Counted from the stretch's first letter, positions 8,352 through 17,857 are shown. The stretch is DNA of 64,000 bases from Butyricimonas synergistica DSM 23225 (GCF_000379665.1 NZ_KB903373.1:62001-126000), one strand, 5' to 3'. Numbers and translations: made by a program. Notes: generated by a model not told the origin, from the letters alone.

Positions 8352-8906
8352 TTATTTTTTGTATTTGGTTATGATGTCTTTAATAACTTTTTCGGTCAAC
8401 CCTCCTTCACCGTCTCCTCTTTCCCCGTGGGGATTGCCTTGCCAGCGTACAATGCCATCCGGATCAATAATGATTACCATGGGGATACCTTCACCGCAGT
8501 ACGCATTGAAGAGTTTAGATTTTGGGTCCGTGGCTTGGTAAAAAATGATTGGCGAGTATTTTTCTTTCAGTTTCTTTTTTATTTTCTTTATTTCTTGAAG
8601 ACCTTTTTCCATACTTTCTTTTGATTGTAAGGTAATGGCGATAAAAACAGCTTCTTTTTTAAATTTCTTGGAAAATTTATTCATGTGTGGAATGAATTTC
8701 ACGCAAGGACCACAAAAGGTGGACCAAAAGTCCAAAATAATAAATTTCCCAGTTGTATCAGGTTTTTCGGTTATCCATTCTTTGACGTTTAACGCGGGGG
8801 CTTTCTTCCCTAACATGGGACGGCTCCAGTCGAATTCTGTATCTTCTTGTGAAAATGCCGATGTTACGGAGAAAAATGCTAACAAAAATAAGAATAATTT
8901 TTTCAT
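8352..8906 (-). CDS. TlpA-like thioredoxin with intact CGPC (locus 1, third copy)
   Basis: A signal peptide (ending near SAFSQ, residue 20) precedes a TlpA-type thioredoxin domain. The active site is W61-STF-C65-G-P-C68 and the cis-Pro loop is GIPMVIIIDPDG. It is the only one of three adjacent paralogues in this operon that keeps both redox cysteines, and so the only one expected to exchange disulfides in the periplasm. A Lys-rich helix (about residues 105-118, IKKIKKKLKEK) interrupts the fold after the second strand. Downstream of SusC/SusD and two lipoproteins, it probably acts on imported or surface-displayed material. The specific client is unknown. Confidence 0.9.
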   Translation of the reverse strand: MKKLFLFLLAFFSVTSAFSQEDTEFDWSRPMLGKKAPALNVKEWITEKPDTTGKFIILDFWSTFCGPCVKFIPHMNKFSKKFKKEAVFIAITLQSKESMEKGLQEIKKIKKKLKEKYSPIIFYQATDPKSKLFNAYCGEGIPMVIIIDPDGIVRWQGNPHGERGDGEGGLTEKVIKDIITKYKK

Positions 8907-8930
8907 GTTGAATATTGTTTGTGTAATAGT

Positions 8931-9500
8931 TTATGATTTCTTGGTATTGGATTTCTTGGTTTCTTTTTTCTTTTGGTATTTGTTAAAGAAATTTTCCAAC
9001 ACATCTTCTGTTAAATTGAATGTGTTCTTCTCTCCTATGCCTTCTTTTAGCACGTGACCTTTCCATACGATGATGCCGTCTGGATCGATTAAATATGTCG
9101 TGGGCCATGCTTGGATGTTGAATATATCCTCGATTATTGCCTGTTCGACAATACCCCGGTGGTAGCGGATGTCCGGTTCTACCATTAGTTTCACGAGATT
9201 GCTTTCATCACTGGTGAATCCTACTACTTGAAGGTGTTTTTTATACTTTTTTGCCAAATAATTCTGGTATGGCACCGTGCGATGGGTTACGGGGTAAGCC
9301 ATGATGCACCAGAAATCGATAAGTACGAATTTCCCTTTTAATTTAGGTTTTTTCCCCAGCCATTCTTGTACGGCAAAATCCGGGAAACGTTGACCGACCA
9401 AGATTTCTTTTTTGGTCGTCATGTTTTTATTCGGTTGAGCTTGCGTGTTGTTGAAGCCGAAAAGTCCCAGTAATAATCCTGTAATAAGTAATATTCTCAT
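8931..9500 (-). CDS. TlpA-like thioredoxin-fold protein lacking CXXC (locus 1, second copy)
   Basis: Signal peptide (MRILLITGLLLGLF, cleavage near TQAQ) and a thioredoxin fold aligned to the next gene: FVLIDFW matches FIILDFW and the cis-Pro segment is WPTTYLIDPDG. At the active-site position the CGPC of its neighbour is A68-Y-P-V71. The only nearby cysteine is C65, three positions earlier, so dithiol chemistry is not possible. A Lys-rich tail (KKKETKKSNTKKS) ends the protein. The start overlaps the stop of the upstream paralogue by ATGA, implying translational coupling. It is probably a scaffold or binding protein derived from a thioredoxin. Confidence 0.85.
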   Translation of the reverse strand: MRILLITGLLLGLFGFNNTQAQPNKNMTTKKEILVGQRFPDFAVQEWLGKKPKLKGKFVLIDFWCIMAYPVTHRTVPYQNYLAKKYKKHLQVVGFTSDESNLVKLMVEPDIRYHRGIVEQAIIEDIFNIQAWPTTYLIDPDGIIVWKGHVLKEGIGEKNTFNLTEDVLENFFNKYQKKKETKKSNTKKS

Positions 9501-10018
9501 TTCTTTTTATAATGTTTGCGTATTAGCTTTTTTAAAAATTTTTCTGAGATAATTTCTCCTTCCAGTAAAGGGAAACCCTCGTAAATGACTTTTCCCCGGG
9601 CATTTAAGATATAACAATAACCATAGACTTTGATTTTGAAATTCTTTACGGCTTGGGGGGCGTAGGCGTAAGGAAATTCTATCGCTGGTTCAATGTTCGT
9701 GATGTATTCCACGGGATCTGCTGTCAGACCAATAATATTCAACCGGTCTTTGAATTCCTTCGCGAATTTGTTGAAACGAGGTATGTCCACGTATGCGGGC
9801 AAGGGGTTGGAGGTCGACCAAAAATAGAGTAATGTCAATTTTTTATCGTTTTTTTCACTCGCTTTATTGATCCATTTTTCTACCGGGTATTCCGGGGCTA
9901 GTGCCCCCAAAAGGGTCGGGGGCCGTAAAGAACTGATACTTGTTTCTTCCTGTGCGGAACACCATGTCGTAAATAATAAACACGTGAGTGATAACCAAAT
10001 TTTTATGCTAAGATTCAT
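9497..10018 (-). CDS. Thioredoxin-like protein lacking active-site cysteines (locus 1, first copy)
   Basis: The ATG at 10018 (MNLSIKIWLS) is chosen because it begins a normal signal peptide and leaves a 10-bp gap after the FISUMP gene; the longer frame would add a non-signal N-terminus overlapping that gene. The mature part aligns with the two following paralogues (LTLLYFWSTS against FIILDFWSTF), but the CGPC position reads N71-P-L-P74 with no cysteine nearby. The usual cis-Pro segment is also changed (YGYCYILNARGK). This is the most degenerate of the three tandem thioredoxin folds. A role as an enzyme is unlikely. A structural or ligand-binding role in the SusCD locus is inference. Confidence 0.78.
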   Translation of the reverse strand: MNLSIKIWLSLTCLLFTTWCSAQEETSISSLRPPTLLGALAPEYPVEKWINKASEKNDKKLTLLYFWSTSNPLPAYVDIPRFNKFAKEFKDRLNIIGLTADPVEYITNIEPAIEFPYAYAPQAVKNFKIKVYGYCYILNARGKVIYEGFPLLEGEIISEKFLKKLIRKHYKKK

Positions 10019-10028
10019 GTTATTTGTT

Positions 10029-10730
10029 TTATTTGTGGACATCCCGCACGTAGCGAACGGAAAGCATTTTACTTTTATCAATTAAGGTCCGTGCTATTTG
10101 ATCGGAGTTATAACTTATCTGACGGCAATAATGGAGGTTGCTGCCTTCTTTTTCCGGGGTTGCGCTCCAGTAAAAGCCATACACGTAGATGAAATAGGGT
10201 ACAAAATTATCCCCATCATATTCTCCCATACCTCCCGTGCGGAGATTCATCATGGTGCCTTCTTCCTGTTGCAGCAGTGTGCCGACGGGATTCCCTCGCC
10301 AATCGGTGGCGTTCAAATCGGCATCCGGCATGCCCATCGCCTTTTCCAGTGCCTGCCAGTCTTCGTCCGTCGGGATGCGCCAGCCTTCGGGACAGAGTTC
10401 CAGGGCTTTTTCGTAGGTGTAAAGACATCCGAAGGTCTTGAAATTCTCTTTCTTTTCAAGCGCTCTGTCTACGGGATTTCTCGAGGGTTCATGGCTTATC
10501 TCGCATCCGTTCTGCGTCCAATCGTCCGGTTTGACATCAAGATTCAGGTTGGTGGTCATCCACTCCAGGTTGCCATAACGTACCCACGGGAACTCAAGTC
10601 CCGTGGTTTCATCTTTGAACACCCCCTGTACTTCCGGCTCAATGACCGGTATTTGTTGTTTGTCGTCGTCTGAGCAAGCCCAGCTTAAAATCAGTAAACC
10701 GATTGCAATAATTATTGATTGTCTTTTCAT
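10029..10730 (-). CDS. FISUMP-domain lipoprotein (locus 1)
   Basis: A lipoprotein signal with lipobox LSWAC (Cys about residue 19) precedes an acidic spacer (SDDDKQQ) typical of surface-exported Bacteroidota lipoproteins. The rest matches the Fibrobacter succinogenes major paralogous (FISUMP) domain: WMTTNLN, GCLYTYEKALELCPEGWRIP, a TDEDWQALEKAMGM block, a FYWSAT block and a VRYVRD ending. The domain is C-type-lectin-like in layout and common on Bacteroidota cell surfaces, with function generally undefined. It lies between the metallohydrolase-like lipoprotein and the thioredoxin triplet, in one operon, so it probably helps bind or display the import substrate. Confidence 0.88.
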   Translation of the reverse strand: MKRQSIIIAIGLLILSWACSDDDKQQIPVIEPEVQGVFKDETTGLEFPWVRYGNLEWMTTNLNLDVKPDDWTQNGCEISHEPSRNPVDRALEKKENFKTFGCLYTYEKALELCPEGWRIPTDEDWQALEKAMGMPDADLNATDWRGNPVGTLLQQEEGTMMNLRTGGMGEYDGDNFVPYFIYVYGFYWSATPEKEGSNLHYCRQISYNSDQIARTLIDKSKMLSVRYVRDVHK

Positions 10731-10756
10731 ATCCTTTCTTTTTATGCATGTTTTAT

Positions 10757-11668
10757 TCAGACAGCGAAACCTCCTTCAATCAGAAGTCGTTTCAGTATAT
10801 CGTATTTTTTGAGTACCAAGGGGTAATCTGCGTATTCTGCTTTGAAATCTTCTTCCGAACCGTCAAGTATGATCTCCAGGTATTTTGCCAAATCATTACC
10901 CGAGCCATAAACTTCAAAATATTCGTATCCGTCATACCAATAAGCTAAGATTCCCGTTGCTTGGATGAAATCTTCTTCACTCCAAAATCCATACTGATAA
11001 TCATAGATATATTGACCATAATAATTCCTGCCGGGAGCGTAAAATTCCTGTAATTTTTCTGATGTCAGATAATAGTCCCTGATAAGACTGTTGAGGATTC
11101 TTTTGGCAAAGGTCTCTCCTTCGCTTTCCAGCATCGAAATATTGATGGCCATAGCGCGGGTTCCGAAATAGAAATCCTGGTCGGAACCGCTATCCCACCA
11201 ACCGTCTGTAGCCCCCTCCTCGCTCCACCACGTGTAAGCAATCAGATTATCTATCAACAAAAAGGAATAGGGGTAATAATTTTTAGGCAAAACAGGTAAA
11301 ATTTGTTTTTTGAGCAATTCAACTGCTGATACCTGTTTCTCGTAATCCGATAAATATTCGAATTCGAATTTCCATAGAACGGAACTGTTTATGCCATACG
11401 ACAGGTCTAATAATTCTGTGGTATACAATGGATTGCCGTATACATCCGTTCCGTAATATTCGTTTTTCAACGTGTCTGTAAACAACAGATAGGCTCCGGT
11501 TTCTTCGTGGAACTTCCGGCGCAATTGCGAGGTCGGGTCGGTGGCGCCCTCAGCCGGTGCAAACAGGTTCGGTTGAGGAGCGTTGGGAAGCAGGTCGTCT
11601 TCCTTTTTGCATGAAAAACAACCCAACAAAATGATTCCGTAAAGGATATATGTCTGTAATCTTTTCAT
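10757..11668 (-). CDS. SusCD-associated metallohydrolase-like lipoprotein, zinc motif lost (locus 1)
   Basis: A 303-aa lipoprotein (lipobox ending at Cys17, IILLGC) whose position directly after SusD and general layout match the substrate-import-associated zinc metallohydrolase lipoprotein family (TIGR04549; Peptidase_Mx1-like). Members I know carry an HExxH helix in the second half. At the corresponding place near residue 193 this protein reads RILNSLIRDYYL, with no His-Glu pair and no HExxH elsewhere. It is therefore probably a non-catalytic relative that binds substrate. A second relative lies at 62556-63437, also beside a SusD gene. The start is 2 bp after the SusD stop. The family call is by context and weak similarity. 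Confidence 0.65.
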   Translation of the reverse strand: MKRLQTYILYGIILLGCFSCKKEDDLLPNAPQPNLFAPAEGATDPTSQLRRKFHEETGAYLLFTDTLKNEYYGTDVYGNPLYTTELLDLSYGINSSVLWKFEFEYLSDYEKQVSAVELLKKQILPVLPKNYYPYSFLLIDNLIAYTWWSEEGATDGWWDSGSDQDFYFGTRAMAINISMLESEGETFAKRILNSLIRDYYLTSEKLQEFYAPGRNYYGQYIYDYQYGFWSEEDFIQATGILAYWYDGYEYFEVYGSGNDLAKYLEIILDGSEEDFKAEYADYPLVLKKYDILKRLLIEGGFAV

Positions 11669-11670
11669 AA

Positions 11671-13200
11671 TTAGTTGAATTGGAGGATGGATATATAAGT
11701 TCTTTCATTTCTCGGGTTCGGGGTCAATTCTTCAAACTGTATGACCTCGTAAGGTATCTGCAACGTCCACGCCGGGTCGCCGGCTTTCAACTCATACGTG
11801 TAAGTGGTCGATGCCGTTTGCCAATCGCCAAATTCCGTATAAGTATTGCGGATGGTGCCGGTAAAGGGCTTTTTCTCGCATACGTTGTAGCGGCGCAAAT
11901 CAAACCAACGGTGTCCCTCGAAACATAGTTCCCGCCGTCTTTCCGTACGAATCTCCTCAATCAGGTCATCGCCTGTCAAAGTTGTCGCGTCATAGTATTC
12001 CATGCGGTGTTCGTGCAAGAGATCCAACACTTCCCGGGCTTTTTTCTCGTTGTCTCCTCCCATGTATGCGGATGCTTCGGCCAGATTCAGCCACGCTTCG
12101 GCGGTACGGAAGAGGAAGTTGCTCGACACGTTCGCATTGTACGTCCTCTCTTTCCGGACAAATTTGTTACAGAACATGTATAAATCCACCCAGGCCTCTT
12201 CATCGTTTTTCAGAAAATATTGCTTGCGGAGATCTCCGTCGGGGTAACATGCTTTTAAGTCTTCTGAAGCACTGAGTCCCTTCCAGTAAGTAGTAATCAG
12301 TGCTGATATGTCATTCCCGCCCATGGAGAATATAATTTCGGGAGAGGAGGCATCCGCGAAGGCTTTGGACGTTCCGTCAAACGTGTTCAGGTCAATTAGG
12401 TCCGATTGTAAATCCAGGCATAATTGGGCATACTTGGCGGCATTCTGCCAGTTTTGCATGTAAAGGTATATGCGGCTTTGCAGCAGGCGCACGGCAGTCA
12501 GATTGGCCCGATATATGGATTTACGGGCGATTCCTTCCAAGTTTGTTGCCGCATGTTCCAAATCCTGGATGATTAAGGCATACACGGTTTCCAATGATTC
12601 GCGGGGGAACATTTTATCTTCAATCACGGGAGTGGTTTTCACGGGTACCCCTAATGCGGTTGCCGCACTGGCAGGCTGATACGGTTGCCCGTACAGGTTC
12701 ACGAGGGTAAAATAGTAGGCTGCCCGCAAGAAATAGGCTTCTCCGCGAATCCGGGATATCGCTTGTTTTTCGTCATCATTTTCTGCGGATAATTTGTCCA
12801 CCTCGTAAAGTATCATATTGGCGAGGTTGATGTGTTTATACAATTTATTCCAATCCGTGTCCTCCGGGCTTGTCGTCAATTTGTCCGTGTGATATCCGAC
12901 CCGGTATTGCCAGGCCACGTACCCGAAATACTGTTTTTGAAACCAGGAATAATCTATTCCCCAACCGGTCGACTCAATATTCTCTTGGGTTTCATCTGCC
13001 ATCAGATGGATATACGGGTAGTAGGCATGGGTTAAATTCATATCATAGAATTCCGTTTCCATGTATGTTTCCCCAATCAGTAATTCGTCCAAGTCCGCGT
13101 AATCCCGGACATAGGCTTGGTCCTGTGAATACTCTTTCAGGAAATCCGAGCAGGAAGAGAATAGTATCCAAAGTAAACCGATAAAATAAATATATTTCAT
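11671..13200 (-). CDS. susD: SusD/RagB-family outer-membrane lipoprotein (locus 1)
   Basis: A 509-aa surface lipoprotein that forms the lid and substrate-binding part of the SusCD importer. The lipobox is LFSSC, with an N-terminal segment SDFLKEYSQDQAYV typical of SusD starts. The TPR-like core includes RGEAYFLRAAYYFTLVNLYG (about residues 150-170) and the C-terminal signature REVLDLLHEHRM, RTERRRELCFEGHRWFDLRR. It starts 12 bp after the SusC stop and ends 2 bp before the metallohydrolase-like lipoprotein. The substrate (glycan, peptide or other) is not readable from the sequence; there are no glycoside hydrolases nearby, which argues against a polysaccharide. Confidence 0.95.
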   Translation of the reverse strand: MKYIYFIGLLWILFSSCSDFLKEYSQDQAYVRDYADLDELLIGETYMETEFYDMNLTHAYYPYIHLMADETQENIESTGWGIDYSWFQKQYFGYVAWQYRVGYHTDKLTTSPEDTDWNKLYKHINLANMILYEVDKLSAENDDEKQAISRIRGEAYFLRAAYYFTLVNLYGQPYQPASAATALGVPVKTTPVIEDKMFPRESLETVYALIIQDLEHAATNLEGIARKSIYRANLTAVRLLQSRIYLYMQNWQNAAKYAQLCLDLQSDLIDLNTFDGTSKAFADASSPEIIFSMGGNDISALITTYWKGLSASEDLKACYPDGDLRKQYFLKNDEEAWVDLYMFCNKFVRKERTYNANVSSNFLFRTAEAWLNLAEASAYMGGDNEKKAREVLDLLHEHRMEYYDATTLTGDDLIEEIRTERRRELCFEGHRWFDLRRYNVCEKKPFTGTIRNTYTEFGDWQTASTTYTYELKAGDPAWTLQIPYEVIQFEELTPNPRNERTYISILQFN

Positions 13201-13212
13201 AATCTGTTTTTT

Positions 13213-16200
13213 TTAAAATGAAACACTAAGGCTAAATGACCATGTCGGACGTTCTGACAATTGCGTGTCGGAGAATCCGCTCTGGATAGGTGTCTGTCCT
13301 TTCAGTCTTTTGGATTTGATGTCAAACAGGTTGGTCGTGGACAGCGAGACGGTGAGCATGGATATGCCCCATTTTTCCAGTTTTTGTATCGGGAAGTCGT
13401 AGCTGAAACTTATGTTCGAGCATTTCAGATAATTCCCGCTTACCACCCGGTGGTCCGACTGGTCATACATTGTCCATGCGTTTTCCGCAATGATTTGGAT
13501 ATTGTTTCTCGATTCGGCAAAAGACCAATGGTGGAGGTAGGCCAGGCTTTCCGGGTTCGAACTGTTTATGATATTCGGGATATCCGTGCGTTTCTCATCT
13601 CCCGGGTTGCGCCAACGATTCACCATTTCGTAATTGACATTTTTCTCCGGGTCGAAATTCAACCCGTCGTCGTATAATCCGAACAATCGGATTTTGGAGC
13701 CTAAACTGTAATTCAGGATAAAGTTTAACCGGAAACTCTTGTAGCGTAACGAATTCGTGATGCTACCCTGTGCTTTAGGGTCTCTTTGTCCGGAGGGGGT
13801 TAGCACCATCGTGTACGTGTCGTATTTGCTCAATCCCACGAGTTCTTGTTTCCGGTCCTGCATGTCGTTAAAAATAGGTCCTCCGTTACGCGGGTTCAAG
13901 CCGATGAACTTGTATGACCAGAAAGTGCCTACTGCGTGGCCTTTGGTCAGGGCGGTACCGCTTAAAAAGTCATCCAATTCATATTCATCGACTCCCGGCA
14001 AGGTGTTCATTTCGTTGTACACTTTGGAGAATGATGTCGAAAGTGTCCAGCGGAAATTGTCGTTTGAGATAGGGGTTATCGTTGCGTCGATACTGAAACC
14101 TCGATTGTCAATAGTCCCGGAGTTGATCACGTATTCTCCGCGTCCGTTTACGCTTGAGATCTTTTTCGTCAGGAAAGCGTCTTTGGTGTGCTTGTAATAG
14201 TAGGAAGTGTTCACTTGGAGAATGTCTTTGAATAAAGAAAAATCCAAACCCACGTTAAAAGAACCTGTACGCTCCCAGCGTAAGTCTGGATTCGGGTAAA
14301 CCGATACCTCTGATGCCAATTCATTGTAATGCGTGTTGAAAGGCAATTTCTTCATAATCAATTCCGGGGATTGTCCGCTCAACATATTTCCTTGATAACC
14401 GTAAGAGAGACGCAATGCCATGTTGCTCACCCACGGGTTGTCCATCCCGGTGTGTTCCGAAATGTTGTACGAACCGGATACGGACCACACGGGTAGCAAT
14501 TTTTCGTTACTTCTGCTCCCGAATTGGTTGGATCCGTCTACACGGGTATTGGCATTTAACGTGAAGTAGTTCTTGTAGCTATATGATACGGAAGCATATC
14601 CGGAAATCATATTTGTCAGGTTGTCGGATGCGCTCGGCAAGTTGTTTTGCATCCAGGCCTTATAATGTGGAAAATCATCCAAATTTATCACGGTAAATTG
14701 CTTTCCCCGGTCGGCGTAATATCCCCTGTCGGTGCGAGAGAATCCCGCGTACTTGGAGGAACTGACCTCGTATCCCAGGTTGGCGGTGATGTTGTGCTGG
14801 TTGTCCGCCCCGAAATATTTGCTGATGTCCGCTTGCAAACGTCCCGTGTAAGCGTTATTGCGCGTGTATGTCTTTTTCAATTCTCCCCCGTAAGGCATTT
14901 CGTTGTAAATCGCCTCACCTTTGCCGGACACTTCCCCATACTCCGATTCACGCAGGCAGGCCGCATACCAGGTGCAATCGCCCAAGTAATTTTCTTGTTC
15001 CGTGTTGGAAGTTGAATACGAGAATATGGCTTGGAGCGATAACCAGTTGGTTGCCTTGTAGCGCAAGTTTGCGGTTAGCGAGACCGCCGAATTATCTTGG
15101 TGCGAATAACTGTTGTCCAGTTCGTTCAAGATATTGTAATCGTACAATTGTTGGTATGCGTATTGGCGTTTATAGTAAATGTATCTCCCTTGATCGTCTA
15201 AAGCGGGGATGGTGCGGCTCGTGGTGTAAGCGTAATCAATGGGGTTTATGCTTTCCTCGCTGTATTTGCGTTTGCCGATATTTGCGTTTAAATTAAGGCT
15301 GGTTGTGATCTTGGGAGATACGCTGGCATCCACGTTTAGGGCTGCGGTGTAACGTTCGTACTTGTTTCCTTTAATAACATCATTGTCTATGGAGTATCCG
15401 ATGGATGAGTAGTAGCGGATTTCTTCGTTCCCGCCCGAGAGGCTTATCGTGTGCTGGTGAGAGAATGTATCTTCGGTTAATAAGTCAAACCAGTCGGTAT
15501 TCGTGCTTTCCAGTTTGGCAACCTCCTCTGTGAATTGGGCGTGTGTGAGGGACCCGTTGTATAAATTATGCACGAGTCCCTCGTATCCGATTAAATTGAC
15601 ATCCGAGGAAAAAACGTGGTGTTTTTCTACTAGATCTTTAGAGAATTCTACTCTTTGCTTGGAATTCATCAAGTGGATGTTACGATCCGTGTACCGGGGA
15701 CGGCGACGGTAGGTAGCGGAGAAATCGTAGTTTACGACAGGGCGTCCGATTTGACCTTTTTTTGTGGTAATCACGATTACCCCGTTTGCGGCTTTTACCC
15801 CGTAAATTGCCGTGGCAGAAGCATCTTTCAAAACATCGATACGGTCAATGTCTCTCGGGTTAAGTCCTGCGATAGCGTTACCGATACGGTTGATATAATC
15901 TGGGTCGTTCAATTCTTCCGGGGCGATGGGCACGGGGTCCTGCACGATAATTCCATCTACCACCCATAGCGGTTCGCGGTTTCCCACGAGCGTGGATGTA
16001 CCCCGGATACGGATTTTCGGGGCAACACCGACCTCACCCGAGTTTGTCATCATCATCATGTCCGGTATGCGTCCTTGAAGCATCTGGTCGATAGACATGG
16101 CTCCGGCGATCATCACGTCTTTGGCTTTCACGCTTGAAATGGCACTAGTTGATTTTTTCTTGTCTATCACTTGATAACCGGTGACAACAACTTCGTTCAT

Positions 16201-16761
16201 CTCGTTTACGTCCATTTTCATCACGATGTTGATCACCTCTTTCGTGACCGTGATTTCCTGGGTTTGCATTCCGATAAAGGAGAAGATGAGTTTCATACCT
16301 AACTTCGGGACAATTAATGTATAATTCCCGTTTGCGTCTGTTGTGCTCCCGGTGGTTGTTCCTTTTACTAGGATAGTTACCCCTGGTAACGGCTCCCCGT
16401 TTTCATCTCTCACTGTTCCTGTGATTTTTTTGCTTGAAACGAGGGAACGGGCTGCAATTACGATAGCGTTCTTTTCCAACGTGTAGGTGTACTTGTCCGC
16501 TAAAATGAATTGCAATGTTTCATCCAACGTCATTTGCAAACGTGGCAGACGAACTATCTTCTGGGCGTCTAGCAGGTTTTCGCTATAAAATACATCACAT
16601 TTTAATTGCGTTGAAATCTCATCGAAAACTTGTTCAATCGTCATTTGTTGACTTTTGAAGTTTAGGTTGTCGCTCGGGGAGAGCTTGCCCGCTTGTAGAG
16701 GTATTATGCTTAGCAATAATACCGCTATAACCATAGCTGTTTTGAGATACTTCTTTTTCAT
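13213..16761 (-). CDS. susC: SusC-type TonB-dependent transporter with STN domain (locus 1)
   Basis: A 1182-aa outer-membrane transporter powered by TonB. Order: signal peptide (about 1-25), STN domain (about 35-110, the part that signals to FecR), carboxypeptidase-like regulatory domain (about 112-195, ITGTVRDENGEPLPGVTILV), plug (about 200-330, DVLKDASATAIYGVKAANGVI) and a beta-barrel ending in aromatic Phe (FSLSVSF). The STN domain together with the adjacent FecR and ECF sigma genes indicates trans-envelope signalling: substrate binding is relayed to FecR, freeing the sigma factor. The FecR stop lies 38 bp upstream. Confidence 0.96.
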   Translation of the reverse strand: MKKKYLKTAMVIAVLLLSIIPLQAGKLSPSDNLNFKSQQMTIEQVFDEISTQLKCDVFYSENLLDAQKIVRLPRLQMTLDETLQFILADKYTYTLEKNAIVIAARSLVSSKKITGTVRDENGEPLPGVTILVKGTTTGSTTDANGNYTLIVPKLGMKLIFSFIGMQTQEITVTKEVINIVMKMDVNEMNEVVVTGYQVIDKKKSTSAISSVKAKDVMIAGAMSIDQMLQGRIPDMMMMTNSGEVGVAPKIRIRGTSTLVGNREPLWVVDGIIVQDPVPIAPEELNDPDYINRIGNAIAGLNPRDIDRIDVLKDASATAIYGVKAANGVIVITTKKGQIGRPVVNYDFSATYRRRPRYTDRNIHLMNSKQRVEFSKDLVEKHHVFSSDVNLIGYEGLVHNLYNGSLTHAQFTEEVAKLESTNTDWFDLLTEDTFSHQHTISLSGGNEEIRYYSSIGYSIDNDVIKGNKYERYTAALNVDASVSPKITTSLNLNANIGKRKYSEESINPIDYAYTTSRTIPALDDQGRYIYYKRQYAYQQLYDYNILNELDNSYSHQDNSAVSLTANLRYKATNWLSLQAIFSYSTSNTEQENYLGDCTWYAACLRESEYGEVSGKGEAIYNEMPYGGELKKTYTRNNAYTGRLQADISKYFGADNQHNITANLGYEVSSSKYAGFSRTDRGYYADRGKQFTVINLDDFPHYKAWMQNNLPSASDNLTNMISGYASVSYSYKNYFTLNANTRVDGSNQFGSRSNEKLLPVWSVSGSYNISEHTGMDNPWVSNMALRLSYGYQGNMLSGQSPELIMKKLPFNTHYNELASEVSVYPNPDLRWERTGSFNVGLDFSLFKDILQVNTSYYYKHTKDAFLTKKISSVNGRGEYVINSGTIDNRGFSIDATITPISNDNFRWTLSTSFSKVYNEMNTLPGVDEYELDDFLSGTALTKGHAVGTFWSYKFIGLNPRNGGPIFNDMQDRKQELVGLSKYDTYTMVLTPSGQRDPKAQGSITNSLRYKSFRLNFILNYSLGSKIRLFGLYDDGLNFDPEKNVNYEMVNRWRNPGDEKRTDIPNIINSSNPESLAYLHHWSFAESRNNIQIIAENAWTMYDQSDHRVVSGNYLKCSNISFSYDFPIQKLEKWGISMLTVSLSTTNLFDIKSKRLKGQTPIQSGFSDTQLSERPTWSFSLSVSF

Positions 16762-16798
16762 TAATTTATTACTGTTTAAATGGATAATATAGGTTGCT

Positions 16799-17857
16799 CT
16801 ATTTTTTCAAGATAGTGATTATGTGGTCTTTTATTTCAAAACGTATGACTTTGGTCCCTTCCAGGAGAGATAAAGTTTCTTTTAAAGAGCGGTCTTTGTC
16901 AATGACACCTCTGAATTTGAAATCTTTGACATCCTCTTCTTGGTATATGAAAGTGAAATCATACCATCGTTCCAGTTTTCGGGTAATGTCTTCCAGACGA
17001 GTGTCTTTGAAATGAAGTTTTCCGTTTAGCCAAGAAGTGTGTAGTGTCACGTCTACTTGTTTCACTTCCGCTTTTCCTGTTCGCTTGTTGACGATGTATT
17101 GTTCGGAGGGCTCCAGTATGCGTAATTCTCCGTTATCCGATATGGATACTTTTCCCTCGACTAATGTCGTGCTCCAGTTCGGGTCGTCTGAATATGAACT
17201 GATATTGAATTTCGTTCCTAGTACCGTGATTTCCCGTTCTTTGGTGATGATTTTGAATGGAACATTCTCATTTTTAGATACTTCGAAATAGGCTTCTCCT
17301 TCCAGGTATACGGTTCGGTCGGTCACGGAGAATTGCACTGGAAACCGTAAGACGGATTCGGAATTAAGCACGATGAAAGTACCGTCCGGTAATTCAAACG
17401 AGAAATCGGCTCCCCTGGGTACCACTAAGCGGTTATAACGAATTTCAATGGAATCTTGGTGTACTTCATTGTTCCGGTAAGTTAATTGATTATGAATACT
17501 GTCTCGCGTGATGGATATTCCTAATTCTTCTTCGAGTAGATCGTTTATATCTTCTAAATCAATACTTTTTCCGTTCGCTAAGGTTAACTCCACTTTAGCG
17601 GGGAGGGAGGGATGTTGGGATTCATTATGCGCGAGAGGTGTGGGGAATTGAGGTCCTGATAGATCGTTTACAAACAGAATACAGCCTAGAATGATTAGGG
17701 TACATGCGGCATACCCTGACCACAAGAGGATGACAGAACGTCTTTTCTTGTGGAAATTTCTTGCTTGAACTTTCTTCCATCCGGCTTCTTCGTCAAATTT
17801 CTTCTTTTTTTTCGAGTTGCACACTCGCTGTATTAAATAATCTAATTCATCTTTCAT
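16799..17857 (-). CDS. FecR-type anti-sigma factor (locus 1)
   Basis: A 352-aa single-pass inner-membrane regulator. It has a short cytoplasmic sigma-binding region (1-40), one membrane helix near residues 43-63 (LLWSGYAACTLIILGCILFV), a periplasmic FecR domain (about 135-235, with FSFELPDGTFIVLNSESVLRF split across two blocks) and a C-terminal DUF4974/secretin-like domain (about 275-350, LEDITRKLERWYDFTF). It sits between the ECF sigma gene and susC in the same direction, the standard arrangement. It should hold the sigma factor inactive until the SusC STN domain signals. Confidence 0.95.
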   Translation of the reverse strand: MKDELDYLIQRVCNSKKKKKFDEEAGWKKVQARNFHKKRRSVILLWSGYAACTLIILGCILFVNDLSGPQFPTPLAHNESQHPSLPAKVELTLANGKSIDLEDINDLLEEELGISITRDSIHNQLTYRNNEVHQDSIEIRYNRLVVPRGADFSFELPDGTFIVLNSESVLRFPVQFSVTDRTVYLEGEAYFEVSKNENVPFKIITKEREITVLGTKFNISSYSDDPNWSTTLVEGKVSISDNGELRILEPSEQYIVNKRTGKAEVKQVDVTLHTSWLNGKLHFKDTRLEDITRKLERWYDFTFIYQEEDVKDFKFRGVIDKDRSLKETLSLLEGTKVIRFEIKDHIITILKK

